The notes: generated from the sequence alone by a model not told the origin. 64,000 bases of DNA from Ignavibacteria bacterium (GCA_017303675.1 JAFLBX010000001.1:879970-943969); one strand, 5' to 3'. Counted from the stretch's first letter, positions 28,626 to 36,992 are shown. Translations and numbers: made by a program.

Positions 28626-29169
28626 TATACATATCTTTTGTTGCTTTGGATATAAAGGTTTCAAGATCGCCCTCAAGCTTATCTTTCATCTGCTCACTAA
28701 GGAATTTTTCACCCAGAACTCCCGCTAAAAAATGTATATCACTGGCTTTTTCACGTGTCATAGAAATTTTAAACAGGAATACTATCTTGGTTTTCTTTTC
28801 ACTTGGCTGGCTTAATATTCCCTGGCAGAAAAGATAATCGTTGGTTTTATCCTTTGATTCAAAAAGGAGTGTATCGCCGGAGCTTTTATCTTCTAGTACG
28901 AATGTAAGGTTATAAGGAGTAGCAAGCGGAGCTTCAACTCTGTAAAGCCACTCGCTTTCTTTATCGTTAAGCTTGCTTACGCTTACTATATTCGGAAAAA
29001 ATTTCGGATAGATCTGAAGATCTTTAATGTAATTAGCTACAAAATCCTTTTCAAGACCTATTGATGTGTTCCGTTCAACTTCTGCTGACATAGTAAAAGA
29101 TACTGTTTCTGACCGAAGGACGGAAACGCTTAATATCAAAATGGAAAAAAATATAATTATACTTTTCAT
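28600..29169 (-). CDS. Exported SRPBCC/polyketide-cyclase-like protein
   Basis: 189 residues with a signal peptide (about 1-20). The mature part opens with a START/SRPBCC-like pattern: SAEVERNTSIGLEKDFVANYIKDLQIYPKFFPNIVSV (keyed by FVANYIKD...PKFFPNI), then EWLYRVEAPLATPYNLTF. The family includes ligand-binding and cyclase-type proteins. No catalytic residue is obvious. It lies inside the carotenoid operon, overlapping the hydratase gene, so a lipid or carotenoid binding role in the periplasm is a guess. Confidence 0.6.
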   Translation of the reverse strand: MKSIIIFFSILILSVSVLRSETVSFTMSAEVERNTSIGLEKDFVANYIKDLQIYPKFFPNIVSVSKLNDKESEWLYRVEAPLATPYNLTFVLEDKSSGDTLLFESKDKTNDYLFCQGILSQPSEKKTKIVFLFKISMTREKASDIHFLAGVLGEKFLSEQMKDKLEGDLETFISKATKDMYIASRTSGK

Positions 29170-29193
29170 TAAAAATTTATTTATATAAATATG

Positions 29194-30306
29194 TTATTTA
29201 TTGTCTTCTGCGGGATTGTATACACGGCCTTTCCATTTTGCGCCTGAACCGGCTTTTATCCAGCGCCATGAATTCATGGCTATGACAGGAACCGATAATG
29301 CGCCAACGGGATGCAGAAGCGTTGAAATGATGCCAAGCTTAAACCTTGCTGAGATAATTATCCGTGTAAGATATAATATTAAAACCTGAATTCCGGTTAA
29401 AATCAGCAGAAAATTTAAGCTGAATTGCAAAGATAACTGAATAAAAAATAACAAAAAAGGAATAAAAAACAGCAAAAAATAGAGCAAATTAACAGAAAAT
29501 AGGGCAATTGAAGAAAATTCAAATCCCGCAAATATATTCTTTGAAAATCCGTTCCATATCTCCTTAAAATTCCTGTACATTCTGACACTCAGCATATGCT
29601 GGCCGTCTTCAACAATTAGCTGCAGGCCGTGCTCTTTAATTTTTCTCGCAAGCCATACATCTTCAACTATTGCATTCTTTACAGAATCATGCCCACCAAT
29701 AGCAGCGTAAGCAGACCTTTTAAAAAGCATAAAAGGCCCTATCCCGATCGAAAATTTTATGAAGCCTTTTTTATCAACAAAGTAGAACGGAAGCATCATC
29801 ATCACTGTGAACCATAACATCGGCATTACCAGCTTTTCGGCGAAGCTTACCATGGTCATTTTAGGAAATAATGTTACCATATCCGCATCTCTTTTGAGCG
29901 CAATTGTAATGGAATCACGAAGTGAGTTCTTATTATGAAGAGTATCGGCATCGGTAAACAATATGTATTCACCCGCTGAAGCTTCAAAGAGCTGTTTACA
30001 TGCAAAACATTTTCCGGTCCATCCTTTTTCAAGCGGCTTGCCGTTTAAGATTTTAAGCTGCGGATGTAACTTTTTGATATTGTGTAATATTTCACCGGTA
30101 CTGTCATCGGAATTATCATCGAGAACTATTACTTCAAATGAAGGATAATCCTGCACAAGCAATGAGTTTACTATCTGCGAAATATTATGCTCTTCGTTTC
30201 TTGCGGGTATAAGCACTGAAACAAACGGGAGTTTCTCATCATTAATTTTCGGATAGCTTTTTCTGCGGAGGATATAAAGATTCCATATGCAGATAAGCAT
30301 CAGCAC
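29194..30306 (-). CDS. Membrane family 2 glycosyltransferase, carotenoid glycosyltransferase candidate
   Basis: 370 residues, GT-A fold. VSVLIPARNEEHNI is the nucleotide-sugar loop, DDNSDDSTG and FTDADTLH (DAD metal motif) follow, GGHDSVKNAIVEDV supplies the ED base, and RMYRNFKEIWNGFSKN is an RxxR-like motif before three C-terminal membrane segments. The layout resembles CruC/CrtQ-type carotenoid glycosyltransferases. The called GTG start at 30306 cuts into the first membrane segment; the open frame goes back to a stop at 30357, so a nonstandard start such as CTG is likely. It lies between the acyltransferase and the SRPBCC gene. Confidence 0.75.
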   Translation of the reverse strand: MLMLICIWNLYILRRKSYPKINDEKLPFVSVLIPARNEEHNISQIVNSLLVQDYPSFEVIVLDDNSDDSTGEILHNIKKLHPQLKILNGKPLEKGWTGKCFACKQLFEASAGEYILFTDADTLHNKNSLRDSITIALKRDADMVTLFPKMTMVSFAEKLVMPMLWFTVMMMLPFYFVDKKGFIKFSIGIGPFMLFKRSAYAAIGGHDSVKNAIVEDVWLARKIKEHGLQLIVEDGQHMLSVRMYRNFKEIWNGFSKNIFAGFEFSSIALFSVNLLYFLLFFIPFLLFFIQLSLQFSLNFLLILTGIQVLILYLTRIIISARFKLGIISTLLHPVGALSVPVIAMNSWRWIKAGSGAKWKGRVYNPAEDNK

Positions 30307-30382
30307 GAAGAGAATAGCCGTAATTAGTATGTTGTAGTAAAGCAGAGTTTGACCTTATTGTTTAAATTATGAATATAAATAA

Positions 30383-30423
30383 TACACCCCGCCGCTTCGC
30401 AGCACTCCTCTCAAGAGGGGAAT
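30383..30423 (+). repeat. Dispersed hairpin repeat, copy C
   Basis: ACACCCCGCCGC-TTCGCAG-CACTCCTCTCAAGAGGGGAAT pattern, shorter variable stem than copies A and B. It lies between the acyltransferase stop and the glycosyltransferase start within the carotenoid operon. Confidence 0.75.
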
Positions 30424-30438
30424 ATAAGCAAAGTAATT

Positions 30439-31140
30439 TCAATCAAATGATTTGTTGCGGGAATCTTTTCCTTTAAAAATGGTTATAAAGTTTTCTGTCT
30501 TTCCGTAAACTACGTCATCCCGCAGGATGTCAAGCTGTGACTCAAGCTTACTGCGCAGCTTCTCCGGCAGGCTGCTTTCATTTTTTCCGGAAAAAATATC
30601 AGGGCTGCCGATAGATATAAATATTTCAGGCCGCTGTTCCATAAGGAATTCATACCTGAAGCAAACAGGAATAAGATATACATTCCCGGCTTTCTCTGCG
30701 ATCTTTGAAATACCTGAATAAAAATTCAGCGGGCGTTTATCCTGGGGAAACATTTCACCCTGCGGAAAAATCCAAAGGTACCTTTCACTGCCCCTGATCA
30801 AATCAGCAGCATAGCTAATTGACCTGATTGCTTCGGCAGGTTTTTCCCGGTCTACAGAAAATACACCGATGAATTTAAAGAAAGAATATTTCATCATTTG
30901 CTTAATATCCATCATAAGGTAATCATCTTTTTTCAATACGCGGTTTGTAAGAAAGTAAGCGATAAATCCATCCCACCAGTTTGAATGGTTTGCATACATA
31001 ATTACCGGCAATGAAGGATTTAGAGCCTGAATATTCTGCAGCCCGTTAATGTGAACCGCATAAAAATGCTTTTTTAAAAGCCTTTTATGGTATAAAGAGA
31101 ACAGCCTGCCAATAAATTTATTTTTTTTTGCGGTTATCAT
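30439..31140 (-). CDS. PlsC-type acyltransferase, carotenoid glycoside acyltransferase candidate
   Basis: 233 residues of the lysophospholipid acyltransferase fold. NHSNWWDG is the HX4D catalytic motif near residue 52, VDREKP follows, and FPQGEMFP is the third block. Relatives in Chlorobi-type pigment clusters (CruD) acylate the sugar of carotenoid glycosides. As the first gene of the operon and next to a carotenoid glycosyltransferase candidate, an acyl transfer to the glycoside is the best guess; phospholipid acylation is the alternative. Confidence 0.75.
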   Translation of the reverse strand: MITAKKNKFIGRLFSLYHKRLLKKHFYAVHINGLQNIQALNPSLPVIMYANHSNWWDGFIAYFLTNRVLKKDDYLMMDIKQMMKYSFFKFIGVFSVDREKPAEAIRSISYAADLIRGSERYLWIFPQGEMFPQDKRPLNFYSGISKIAEKAGNVYLIPVCFRYEFLMEQRPEIFISIGSPDIFSGKNESSLPEKLRSKLESQLDILRDDVVYGKTENFITIFKGKDSRNKSFD

Positions 31141-31304
31141 CCGGTGTGCAAAAATAAGTGATCAATAATTCTTATAAAATCCAATATTCAAAGTGACTGT
31201 AGTATGTGAGAAATACTAAACAAAATAATATTTTTTTAAAAGCATAAACTAATTATTTAACAACATATTAAAATACTCTACCGAAAAACCCTAGAAAATA
31301 GCAC

Positions 31305-31333
31305 TTGACAAACGGAAAATAATCTGCTATTAT
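31305..31333 (+). promoter_or_regulatory. Consensus promoter A, TrmB-locus operon 1
   Basis: TTGACA (31305-31310), 17 bases, then TATTAT (31328-31333). The -10 is followed at once by the operator dyad. Near-identical in sequence, spacing and position to the promoter at 32862. It drives the plus-strand operon starting at 31415; the carotenoid operon runs the other way. Confidence 0.8.
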
Positions 31334-31358
31334 TGCCGTAGTTATACATACGGCAATA
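31331..31358 (+). promoter_or_regulatory. Operator dyad A
   Basis: TATTGCCGTA-N8-TACGGCAATA, a perfect 10-bp dyad with an 8-base centre (GTTATACA). It overlaps the 3' bases of the -10 hexamer and continues over the start region, the usual place for a repressor. The same word TGCCGTA...ACGGCA recurs at 32891 before the TrmB-like gene. Confidence 0.75.
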
Positions 31359-31414
31359 TTTAAGTTAATAAAAAATAGCTAAAATTTAAAAAATACACAT
31401 AAAAATAAGAGATA

Positions 31415-31846
31415 ATGAAATTTAAGTTAATTACAGCCATGTTTTTTGTAATTTCGGTAGCTTTTCCAATAAATTCACAATCAGTTAAAGATATGAAATG
31501 GGAATTACCATCATGTGAAATAAAGTTAACCGGGTCTATGGGTTCAGGCAATTTGCCAGGCGAAATAGAGGAAAAAGTGACAGAGAGAAATTCTGACTTT
31601 ACTTCCGCTGGTGATTTTTACAATTCAATCAACACTAATAATGTAATTGAATTCAAGCTAACAAAACCGGGATTTGTTAATATAAAAATCTATGATGCTA
31701 AAGGAAACACGATCGATGAACTGGCAAGAAGCAGTTTCAGCAAAGGTGATCACAAAGTTACCTGGAACAGCTCAAAATTTTCAGAAGGAATTTATTATTA
31801 TTCAGTTATAACCGGTGAATACTCAATAACAAAAAAATTAAAATAA
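31415..31846 (+). CDS. Small secreted protein with T9SS-like C-terminal module
   Basis: 143 residues: a signal peptide (about 1-22), a linker, then a C-terminal Ig-like sorting domain of the type IX/Por type: FKLTKPGFVNIKIYDAKGN ... GDHKVTWNSSKFSEGIYYYSVITGEYS ending in KKLK. The end lacks the usual NPFNP stretch but keeps the GIYYY and terminal Lys. Expected to be exported and attached to the surface if the cell has a T9SS. First gene of the promoter-A operon, 31 bases before the lipoprotein gene. Confidence 0.7.
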   Translation: MKFKLITAMFFVISVAFPINSQSVKDMKWELPSCEIKLTGSMGSGNLPGEIEEKVTERNSDFTSAGDFYNSINTNNVIEFKLTKPGFVNIKIYDAKGNTIDELARSSFSKGDHKVTWNSSKFSEGIYYYSVITGEYSITKKLK

Positions 31847-31877
31847 AAAATATAAAGAAATAAATTTCAAATAAAAT

Positions 31878-32588
31878 ATGAAAACAATAAATAAATCATT
31901 AAGGCTCTTTATTTCGGCAGCAATTTTAAACATTATTCCTTTTTTAATAACCGGTTGCGATATAGGGGGAGATATAGTAATTCCAAGCGGAGCAACGGAG
32001 CTTAGTGTAAACGTTAAAGCTGATGATAATATTTCAGATAATCCGGCTGATGTTGTGGTAATAACCGAAGCAAAGGCACTGATTACAGATATACAGTATG
32101 AAAGAGAAAGAGACGGGTTGAATCAGCTTCACCACACTGGACCTTATGTCATTAGCCTTGATCTAAACGGCAGCTTGAAAGAACTTATGAAAGGTTATGT
32201 TGTACGCGATATTTATACAAAGGCAAAATTCCAGGTGCATAAAGCAGAAGATGGCCAGCAGATATCAGATCCTGAGTTTATCGAAGGTACCGGTGAAAAC
32301 CAAAGATATTCATTCATAGTAAAAGGCACCTATAACGGAACGCCTTTTATATACAAATCAAAAAAATCGATGGATATTGTTATCAATTTTAACAAATCAA
32401 GCAATGTAAAGAACAAAACTCATAATTTCACAATGCTATTCAACAAAACAGGCTGGTTTAAAAACGGGACAACCGTTCTAAATCCAAACCTTCCGCAGAA
32501 TGCTGATATGATTGATAACAACATAAAATCATCATTTAGAAAAGTGTTCCTTGACGATAACAAAGATGGCGTTGCAGACGATAATTAA
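31878..32588 (+). CDS. Lipoprotein of an unnamed family, copy 1
   Basis: 236 residues with a lipobox ending LITGC near residue 27. Core motifs are VVITEAKALITDIQYE (about 58), GPYVISLDLNG, the VHKAEDGQQISDPEF stretch, RYSFIVKGTYNGTPFIYKSKK and the tail DDNKDGVADDN. The gene at 36217 has the same motifs in the same order, so they are paralogues. The DxDxDG-like tail recalls calcium-binding loops but is too short to prove it. Function unknown. Part of the promoter-A operon. Confidence 0.75.
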   Translation: MKTINKSLRLFISAAILNIIPFLITGCDIGGDIVIPSGATELSVNVKADDNISDNPADVVVITEAKALITDIQYERERDGLNQLHHTGPYVISLDLNGSLKELMKGYVVRDIYTKAKFQVHKAEDGQQISDPEFIEGTGENQRYSFIVKGTYNGTPFIYKSKKSMDIVINFNKSSNVKNKTHNFTMLFNKTGWFKNGTTVLNPNLPQNADMIDNNIKSSFRKVFLDDNKDGVADDN

Positions 32589-32612
32589 GAATAAATTTTA
32601 TCATTAAAAAAG

Positions 32613-32810
32613 GTGAATAATATTTTGAAAACATCAGAGTGGTTTAAAATCAAATTCAATTCAACTAATACATATTTTTGGATCTATAATAATGGTACAC
32701 TTGAAAGCACTAATAATAATAGAAGCAATTCAGAGCTTTTAAAGAATTACCACAGGCGTTCAATTGAAACAACGAAACAAGACTTAAAGAACAAATTAAA
32801 TAGTCAATAA
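32613..32810 (+). CDS. Small NTYFW protein
   Basis: 65 residues from a GTG start; basic, no signal peptide or membrane segment. NTYFWIYNNG in the first third aligns with NTYMWVFVNG of the small protein at 36038, so both probably belong to one tiny family placed next to copies of the same lipoprotein. GTG has AAAAAAGG upstream. Function unknown. Confidence 0.5.
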   Translation: MNNILKTSEWFKIKFNSTNTYFWIYNNGTLESTNNNRSNSELLKNYHRRSIETTKQDLKNKLNSQ

Positions 32811-32861
32811 ATTACTAAATAACAGAGATATAAGAGTTTATATATTAAATTATTTATAGTA

Positions 32862-32890
32862 TTGACAAAACAAACTTATTATATTATTAT
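32862..32890 (+). promoter_or_regulatory. Consensus promoter B, TrmB-locus operon 2
   Basis: TTGACA (32862-32867), 17 bases, then TATTAT (32885-32890), the same hexamers and spacing as promoter A, followed at once by the operator. Start codon of the regulator is at 32921, so the leader is short. Confidence 0.8.
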
Positions 32891-32912
32891 TGCCGTAGTT
32901 AAACAGACGGCA
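32891..32912 (+). promoter_or_regulatory. Operator dyad B
   Basis: TGCCGTAGTTA-AACA-GACGGCA, with 6-bp perfect arms (TGCCGT/ACGGCA) and the same centre as dyad A, but with the outer arm bases changed. It abuts the -10 hexamer. An autoregulated repressor site is the plain reading. Confidence 0.7.
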
Positions 32913-32920
32913 GAAATTCA

Positions 32921-33781
32921 ATGAAAGAAATCATCCAAAATCTCGAAGCTTTAGGGTTCACAAATTACGAATCCAAAGTATTTTGTGTGTTGTTTGAAGG
33001 AAATCTTCTGACGGCAAGCGAAATAGCAAAGAAAGCTGAAATTGCCCGTTCTTCTGCATATGATATACTTAAATCGTTTACAGAAAAAGGGATATGCAAT
33101 GAGATACAAACGAGCAGCGTAGCAAAGTATGAAATTATCGATCCGAAAGTTGTACAGGATAAGATAGAAAAAGAAATACATGATACATATGTAAGCAAGT
33201 CAACAAAACTTAAGGATTCTTTTGATAAGCTTACGCCGATCTTTAAAGCTAAGGAGCTTGAGGGGGAAAAGGTCGACGTGGAGCTTATCAAGGGATTCAA
33301 CAAACACCGCTCAGCAAAATTCATGCAGCTTTGGGAAGCATCAACAAAAGAATTATTGCTTATGAATAAGCTGGAAGTTATGGCGGATACATCAATAGAT
33401 GAGTTTACCGCTAACTTTGTTAAAAACGGCGGCATTATAAAAACAATTTATGAAGTAAGCGAAAATTTCAGGATAAATGAAGGCGGCAAATGGGTTGTGG
33501 TGGGAGCTGAAAAGCTTATAGATATTTTAAAAGAAACCGAAGGTGAAGGCGGAGAAGTTAAGCTTACTAAAAAAGTTTACCAGAACATGGCAATATTTGA
33601 CAGAAAGATAGTTTATATCAGTCTTGTTGATCCGACAGTATCAAGATACAACAGGAGTGATATTATTGTGAAGAACCAGAATTTTGCAGAGGCTATGGCA
33701 TTGTATTTTGAGCAATCCTGGCGTGATGCAGAAAAGCCGGAAGATTTTAGGGATAAATTTCTAACGGTAAACAACGGATAA
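32921..33781 (+). CDS. TrmB-family transcriptional regulator
   Basis: 286 residues. The N-terminal winged helix is TrmB-type: LEALGFTNYESKVFCVLFEGNLLTASEIAKKAEIARSSAYDILKSF (keyed by GFTNYESKVF and ARSSAYDIL). A coiled segment (85-115) leads to a phospholipase-D-like sensor domain of TrmB-type regulators (FNKHRSAKFMQLWEASTKELLLM to the C-terminus), which in other members binds sugars; the ligand here is unknown. An operator lies directly upstream and another before the operon at 31415, which points to repression of both. It is co-transcribed with the secreted protein 19 bases downstream. Confidence 0.85.
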   Translation: MKEIIQNLEALGFTNYESKVFCVLFEGNLLTASEIAKKAEIARSSAYDILKSFTEKGICNEIQTSSVAKYEIIDPKVVQDKIEKEIHDTYVSKSTKLKDSFDKLTPIFKAKELEGEKVDVELIKGFNKHRSAKFMQLWEASTKELLLMNKLEVMADTSIDEFTANFVKNGGIIKTIYEVSENFRINEGGKWVVVGAEKLIDILKETEGEGGEVKLTKKVYQNMAIFDRKIVYISLVDPTVSRYNRSDIIVKNQNFAEAMALYFEQSWRDAEKPEDFRDKFLTVNNG

Positions 33782-33799
33782 ATTAGAGGGAATATAAAT

Positions 33800-35824
33800 T
33801 TGAAGACAATTATTAAGATATTTATTGTTGCGTTACTTTTTACCCGGGGAGCCTTGATATTTTCACAGGCTTATACCTGGCAGCCTTTGGGCAGCGGACT
33901 TAATAACGGTACAAACGATACGGTAAAAGCAATTACTTCGTTTAACGGAAAAATAATTTACGGGGGAAATTTTTCTCAAGCTGGCGGGATCAGCGCACAG
34001 AACATAGCCGCTTATGACCCTATAACTAATACCTGGTCAGCATTAGGCTCGGGGGTTAACGGCGAAGTAAAAGCTTTGTTCGTCTCCGGTTCAGAATTAA
34101 TAGTAGGGGGAAGCTTTACACAGGCAGGCATTACAAATGCTAACCGTGTTGCAAAATGGAACGGTACGAACTGGTCTGCTATGGGAAGCGGCTTTGGTGA
34201 TGATGTAAATGCTTTAATAGTTTACTCAGGTAGCATTATTGCCGGCGGGAATTTTTCAATGCCGGGCGGAAATAATAATGTTGCACGGTGGAACGGCTCC
34301 AGCTGGGTCACAATGGGTAACGGACTCACCGGCAGCGGTGACAGGGTCAATGCATTCACACTATTCCAGGGCAACCTGGTTGCAGGGGGCCGGTTTGAGG
34401 AATCAGGTTCAACCAATATCAGCAATGTTGCCAAGTGGAATGGCTCAACATGGACAGCATATAAAAGCGATGAATTTGATGACGATGTAAATACGCTAAC
34501 AGTATATAATAATGAACTGTATGTTGGCGGAGATTTTACCCACATTGGCGGTAATGACAGAAGATACATTACAAAATGGAACGGTTCAAACTGGTTAAAT
34601 GTAGGCGGCGGACTTGATGACGGGCCGGTTGAAGCATTGAGTGTTTATAAGAACACACTTATTGTAGGCGGAAACTTCAGGGAAACAGGAACAGGTTTAT
34701 TTGTTGACAGAATTGCAAGCTGGAACGGAAGCATATGGGGAAGAATGCTTACCGGGCATAATGATCATGTCTACGCTCTTTATACTTATAATTCTACAGA
34801 TACAATACTGTTTACAGGCGGTGAATATTCAACAGCCGGAGGTAAATGGTGCTACAGTGCTGCAATGTGGGGAAGTTACCCCACAGTAACAGTCAGCGGC
34901 CAGGTAAGGTATGCCGATAACAATGCTGTAGTAACAGGCGGTAAGATAAAGATACTCAGAATGGATGTAATTACCAGGGAGATCATTGCCGTAGATTCAA
35001 CAATTGTTGATGCGCTGGGAAATTATACTCTGAACCGTGTACCCAGAAGAGACAGTACTTTAAGAGTAATGATATTTCCGGATGATGAATTATTAGACCA
35101 GCTTATTGATACAGGTTTTGTACCGACTTATTACCCGTCAACAATTCAATGGCTTACAGCCGGTGTATTATACGCAAATACGAATTTAAGCAGCATTAAT
35201 ATTAATGTGATCAGAAAAAATGCTTTTTCAGCAGCCGGCAGCATTGCTGCAAATATTGGCGGTTACGCATATTTAAACATTATGCCTGAGCTTCCCGGTA
35301 CTGGATTTCCGTTCCTGAAAGGTTCAGTTGTTTATCTTAAAAAAGATACCAGCATGGTAAGCTTTGCAGTCACAAACGAAAACGAGCAGTATACTTTTCA
35401 GAATATACCGCCGGGAAATTATTCATTAACAGTACAAAGGCTGGGATATGAAACTGAAACCAGGCAGGTAACAGTAGGTTCGGTAAACCTGGATACAGTA
35501 AATTTTTACCTGGATACTATGAATGTAATAGGGATCGTGAATATCAGTTCAAATATTCCTGATAACTTCAGTCTCGGGCAGAACTTTCCGAATCCGTTCA
35601 ACCCTGTAACCAGGATCAGGTTTAATATCAAAAACTCAGAATTTACCGAGCTTAAAATTTTTGATATGCTTGGCAGGGAAGTAAAAACACTGGTAAGTGA
35701 AAACTTAGCGGCAGGCGAATATGAATATTCATTTAACGCTTCATCACTTCCAAGCGGCGTATATTTTTACAGGCTAAATGCCGGGAATTATTCAATGACA
35801 AGGAAAATGGTTCTTATCAAATGA
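33800..35824 (+). CDS. Secreted beta-propeller protein with T9SS C-terminal domain
   Basis: 674 residues, TTG start with AGAGGG 9 bases upstream. After the signal peptide (1-23) come about six propeller repeats of 45 residues (IIYGGNF, LIVGGSF, IIAGGNF, LVAGGRF, LYVGGDF, LIVGGNF). Two beta-sandwich carboxypeptidase-regulatory-like domains follow (about 370-440 and 480-580). The last 85 residues are a T9SS sorting domain: GQNFPNPFNP ... IFDMLGREVKTL ... SGVYFYRL ... RKMVLIK. Likely exported and surface bound. It is the second gene of the regulator operon. Confidence 0.85.
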   Translation: MKTIIKIFIVALLFTRGALIFSQAYTWQPLGSGLNNGTNDTVKAITSFNGKIIYGGNFSQAGGISAQNIAAYDPITNTWSALGSGVNGEVKALFVSGSELIVGGSFTQAGITNANRVAKWNGTNWSAMGSGFGDDVNALIVYSGSIIAGGNFSMPGGNNNVARWNGSSWVTMGNGLTGSGDRVNAFTLFQGNLVAGGRFEESGSTNISNVAKWNGSTWTAYKSDEFDDDVNTLTVYNNELYVGGDFTHIGGNDRRYITKWNGSNWLNVGGGLDDGPVEALSVYKNTLIVGGNFRETGTGLFVDRIASWNGSIWGRMLTGHNDHVYALYTYNSTDTILFTGGEYSTAGGKWCYSAAMWGSYPTVTVSGQVRYADNNAVVTGGKIKILRMDVITREIIAVDSTIVDALGNYTLNRVPRRDSTLRVMIFPDDELLDQLIDTGFVPTYYPSTIQWLTAGVLYANTNLSSININVIRKNAFSAAGSIAANIGGYAYLNIMPELPGTGFPFLKGSVVYLKKDTSMVSFAVTNENEQYTFQNIPPGNYSLTVQRLGYETETRQVTVGSVNLDTVNFYLDTMNVIGIVNISSNIPDNFSLGQNFPNPFNPVTRIRFNIKNSEFTELKIFDMLGREVKTLVSENLAAGEYEYSFNASSLPSGVYFYRLNAGNYSMTRKMVLIK

Positions 35825-35879
35825 TAATTATATCTTCAATAAATTAATAACTTAATAGTTAACTAGGGGGAATACTATT

Positions 35880-36029
35880 ATGGATCTTAATTCAGTAATC
35901 ATCAAATCTTTTAAAAACATTTTATTTGCACTCGCAGTACTTGCTATGACACTTCCTATACTGCTTTCAATGCCCGGTTTTTCAGGGTATATAGTCAACG
36001 CTTTAAGCGTTTTAGGAATAGGGGAATAA
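35880..36029 (+). CDS. 49-residue small membrane protein
   Basis: ATG 35880 to TAA 36029, 49 residues, with one strong membrane helix (FALAVLAMTLPILLSMPGFSG; key span residues 16-36). The upstream sequence CTAGGGGGAAT is a good ribosome site 9-10 bases before the ATG. The next gene starts 8 bases later, so it belongs to the operon. No family recognised. Confidence 0.6.
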   Translation: MDLNSVIIKSFKNILFALAVLAMTLPILLSMPGFSGYIVNALSVLGIGE

Positions 36030-36037
36030 AAAAGAAA

Positions 36038-36220
36038 GTGACAATTAAAGCAAAATGGGATAAGCTTTACCAGAGGGATATAAACACCTATATGTGGGTG
36101 TTCGTAAACGGGAGAATGTTCGTGATTAACGAGGCAGAATATGAACATAAAAAAGAAAAATTAAACAAGAAAATTTATGATGAACTGGTCATAAATAAAG
36201 AAAAAGAGAGGAACAAATGA
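36038..36220 (+). CDS. Small NTYMW protein
   Basis: 60 residues, highly charged, from a GTG start; NTYMWVFVNGRM matches NTYFWIYNNG of the 65-residue protein at 32613. A Lys-rich helix follows. Its stop overlaps the ATG of the lipoprotein gene by 4 bases (ATGA), so translation is probably coupled. Function unknown. Confidence 0.55.
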   Translation: MTIKAKWDKLYQRDINTYMWVFVNGRMFVINEAEYEHKKEKLNKKIYDELVINKEKERNK

Positions 36221-36936
36221 ACACACAAAAAAAATCTATAGGTACAACCATATTGCTGGGCATATTATTTATAGTTTTACTGGCATTTACTTCAGGCTGC
36301 GGCGATAGCAGCAGTGTTACAAACTCAAACGGAACCGGAAATTCAACCGATAATACAAGCTTAAGCGTTAAGCTTGATGAAAGCGTTACCGGCGCAAACT
36401 ACCCGGTAATAACCGAAGCCAAAGCTCTTATTACTGAAATTGAGCTTGAAACAGAACCTTCAGGCATCAGCCAGGAGATCAGGATATCACCGGTTGTGAT
36501 ATATTTTAACACAGGCGGGCAGGTAATTTCCGTAACAGCAGCGAACCTTCCTTCAGGTACGTGGAATAAGATCAAATTACAGATACATAAACCGGAAGAT
36601 ACTGAGCCGATACCTGACCCTGAATTCCGTGAAGGAACTAGCGGCAACCAGAGGTATTCATTTATCATAAAAGGTACATATAACGGCAATGCCTTTGTTT
36701 ATAAATCGAGGAAACGCGCTGATATAATAATAAATCTAAGCACACCGCTTACAACCGGCAACGGTTCAAGGAATATAACATTACTGGTTAATCCTTCATT
36801 GTGGTTTATGAATAACGGTAATGTGCTTGACCCCGCAAATTCTTCAAATGATGATCTGATAGATGATAATTTAAAGAATTCGTTCAAACGCGGATTCAGG
36901 GATGATAATAAAGATGGTAGACCTGATGATAACTAA
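36217..36936 (+). CDS. Lipoprotein of an unnamed family, copy 2
   Basis: 239 residues; lipobox FTSGC near residue 29. PVITEAKALITEIELE, ISPVVIYFNTGG, LQIHKPEDTEPIPDPEF, RYSFIIKGTYNGNAFVYKSRK and a tail of FRDDNKDGRPDDN match the copy at 31878 throughout. Last intact gene of the TrmB operon. A 3'-end remnant identical in its final 16 codons but for silent changes lies 52 bases downstream. Function unknown. Confidence 0.75.
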   Translation: MNTQKKSIGTTILLGILFIVLLAFTSGCGDSSSVTNSNGTGNSTDNTSLSVKLDESVTGANYPVITEAKALITEIELETEPSGISQEIRISPVVIYFNTGGQVISVTAANLPSGTWNKIKLQIHKPEDTEPIPDPEFREGTSGNQRYSFIIKGTYNGNAFVYKSRKRADIIINLSTPLTTGNGSRNITLLVNPSLWFMNNGNVLDPANSSNDDLIDDNLKNSFKRGFRDDNKDGRPDDN

Positions 36937-36992
36937 ATCGTATTAAGTTTATCCCGCTATGCAGAAAAGCGGGACCAGCAAAAAACGCTGGA

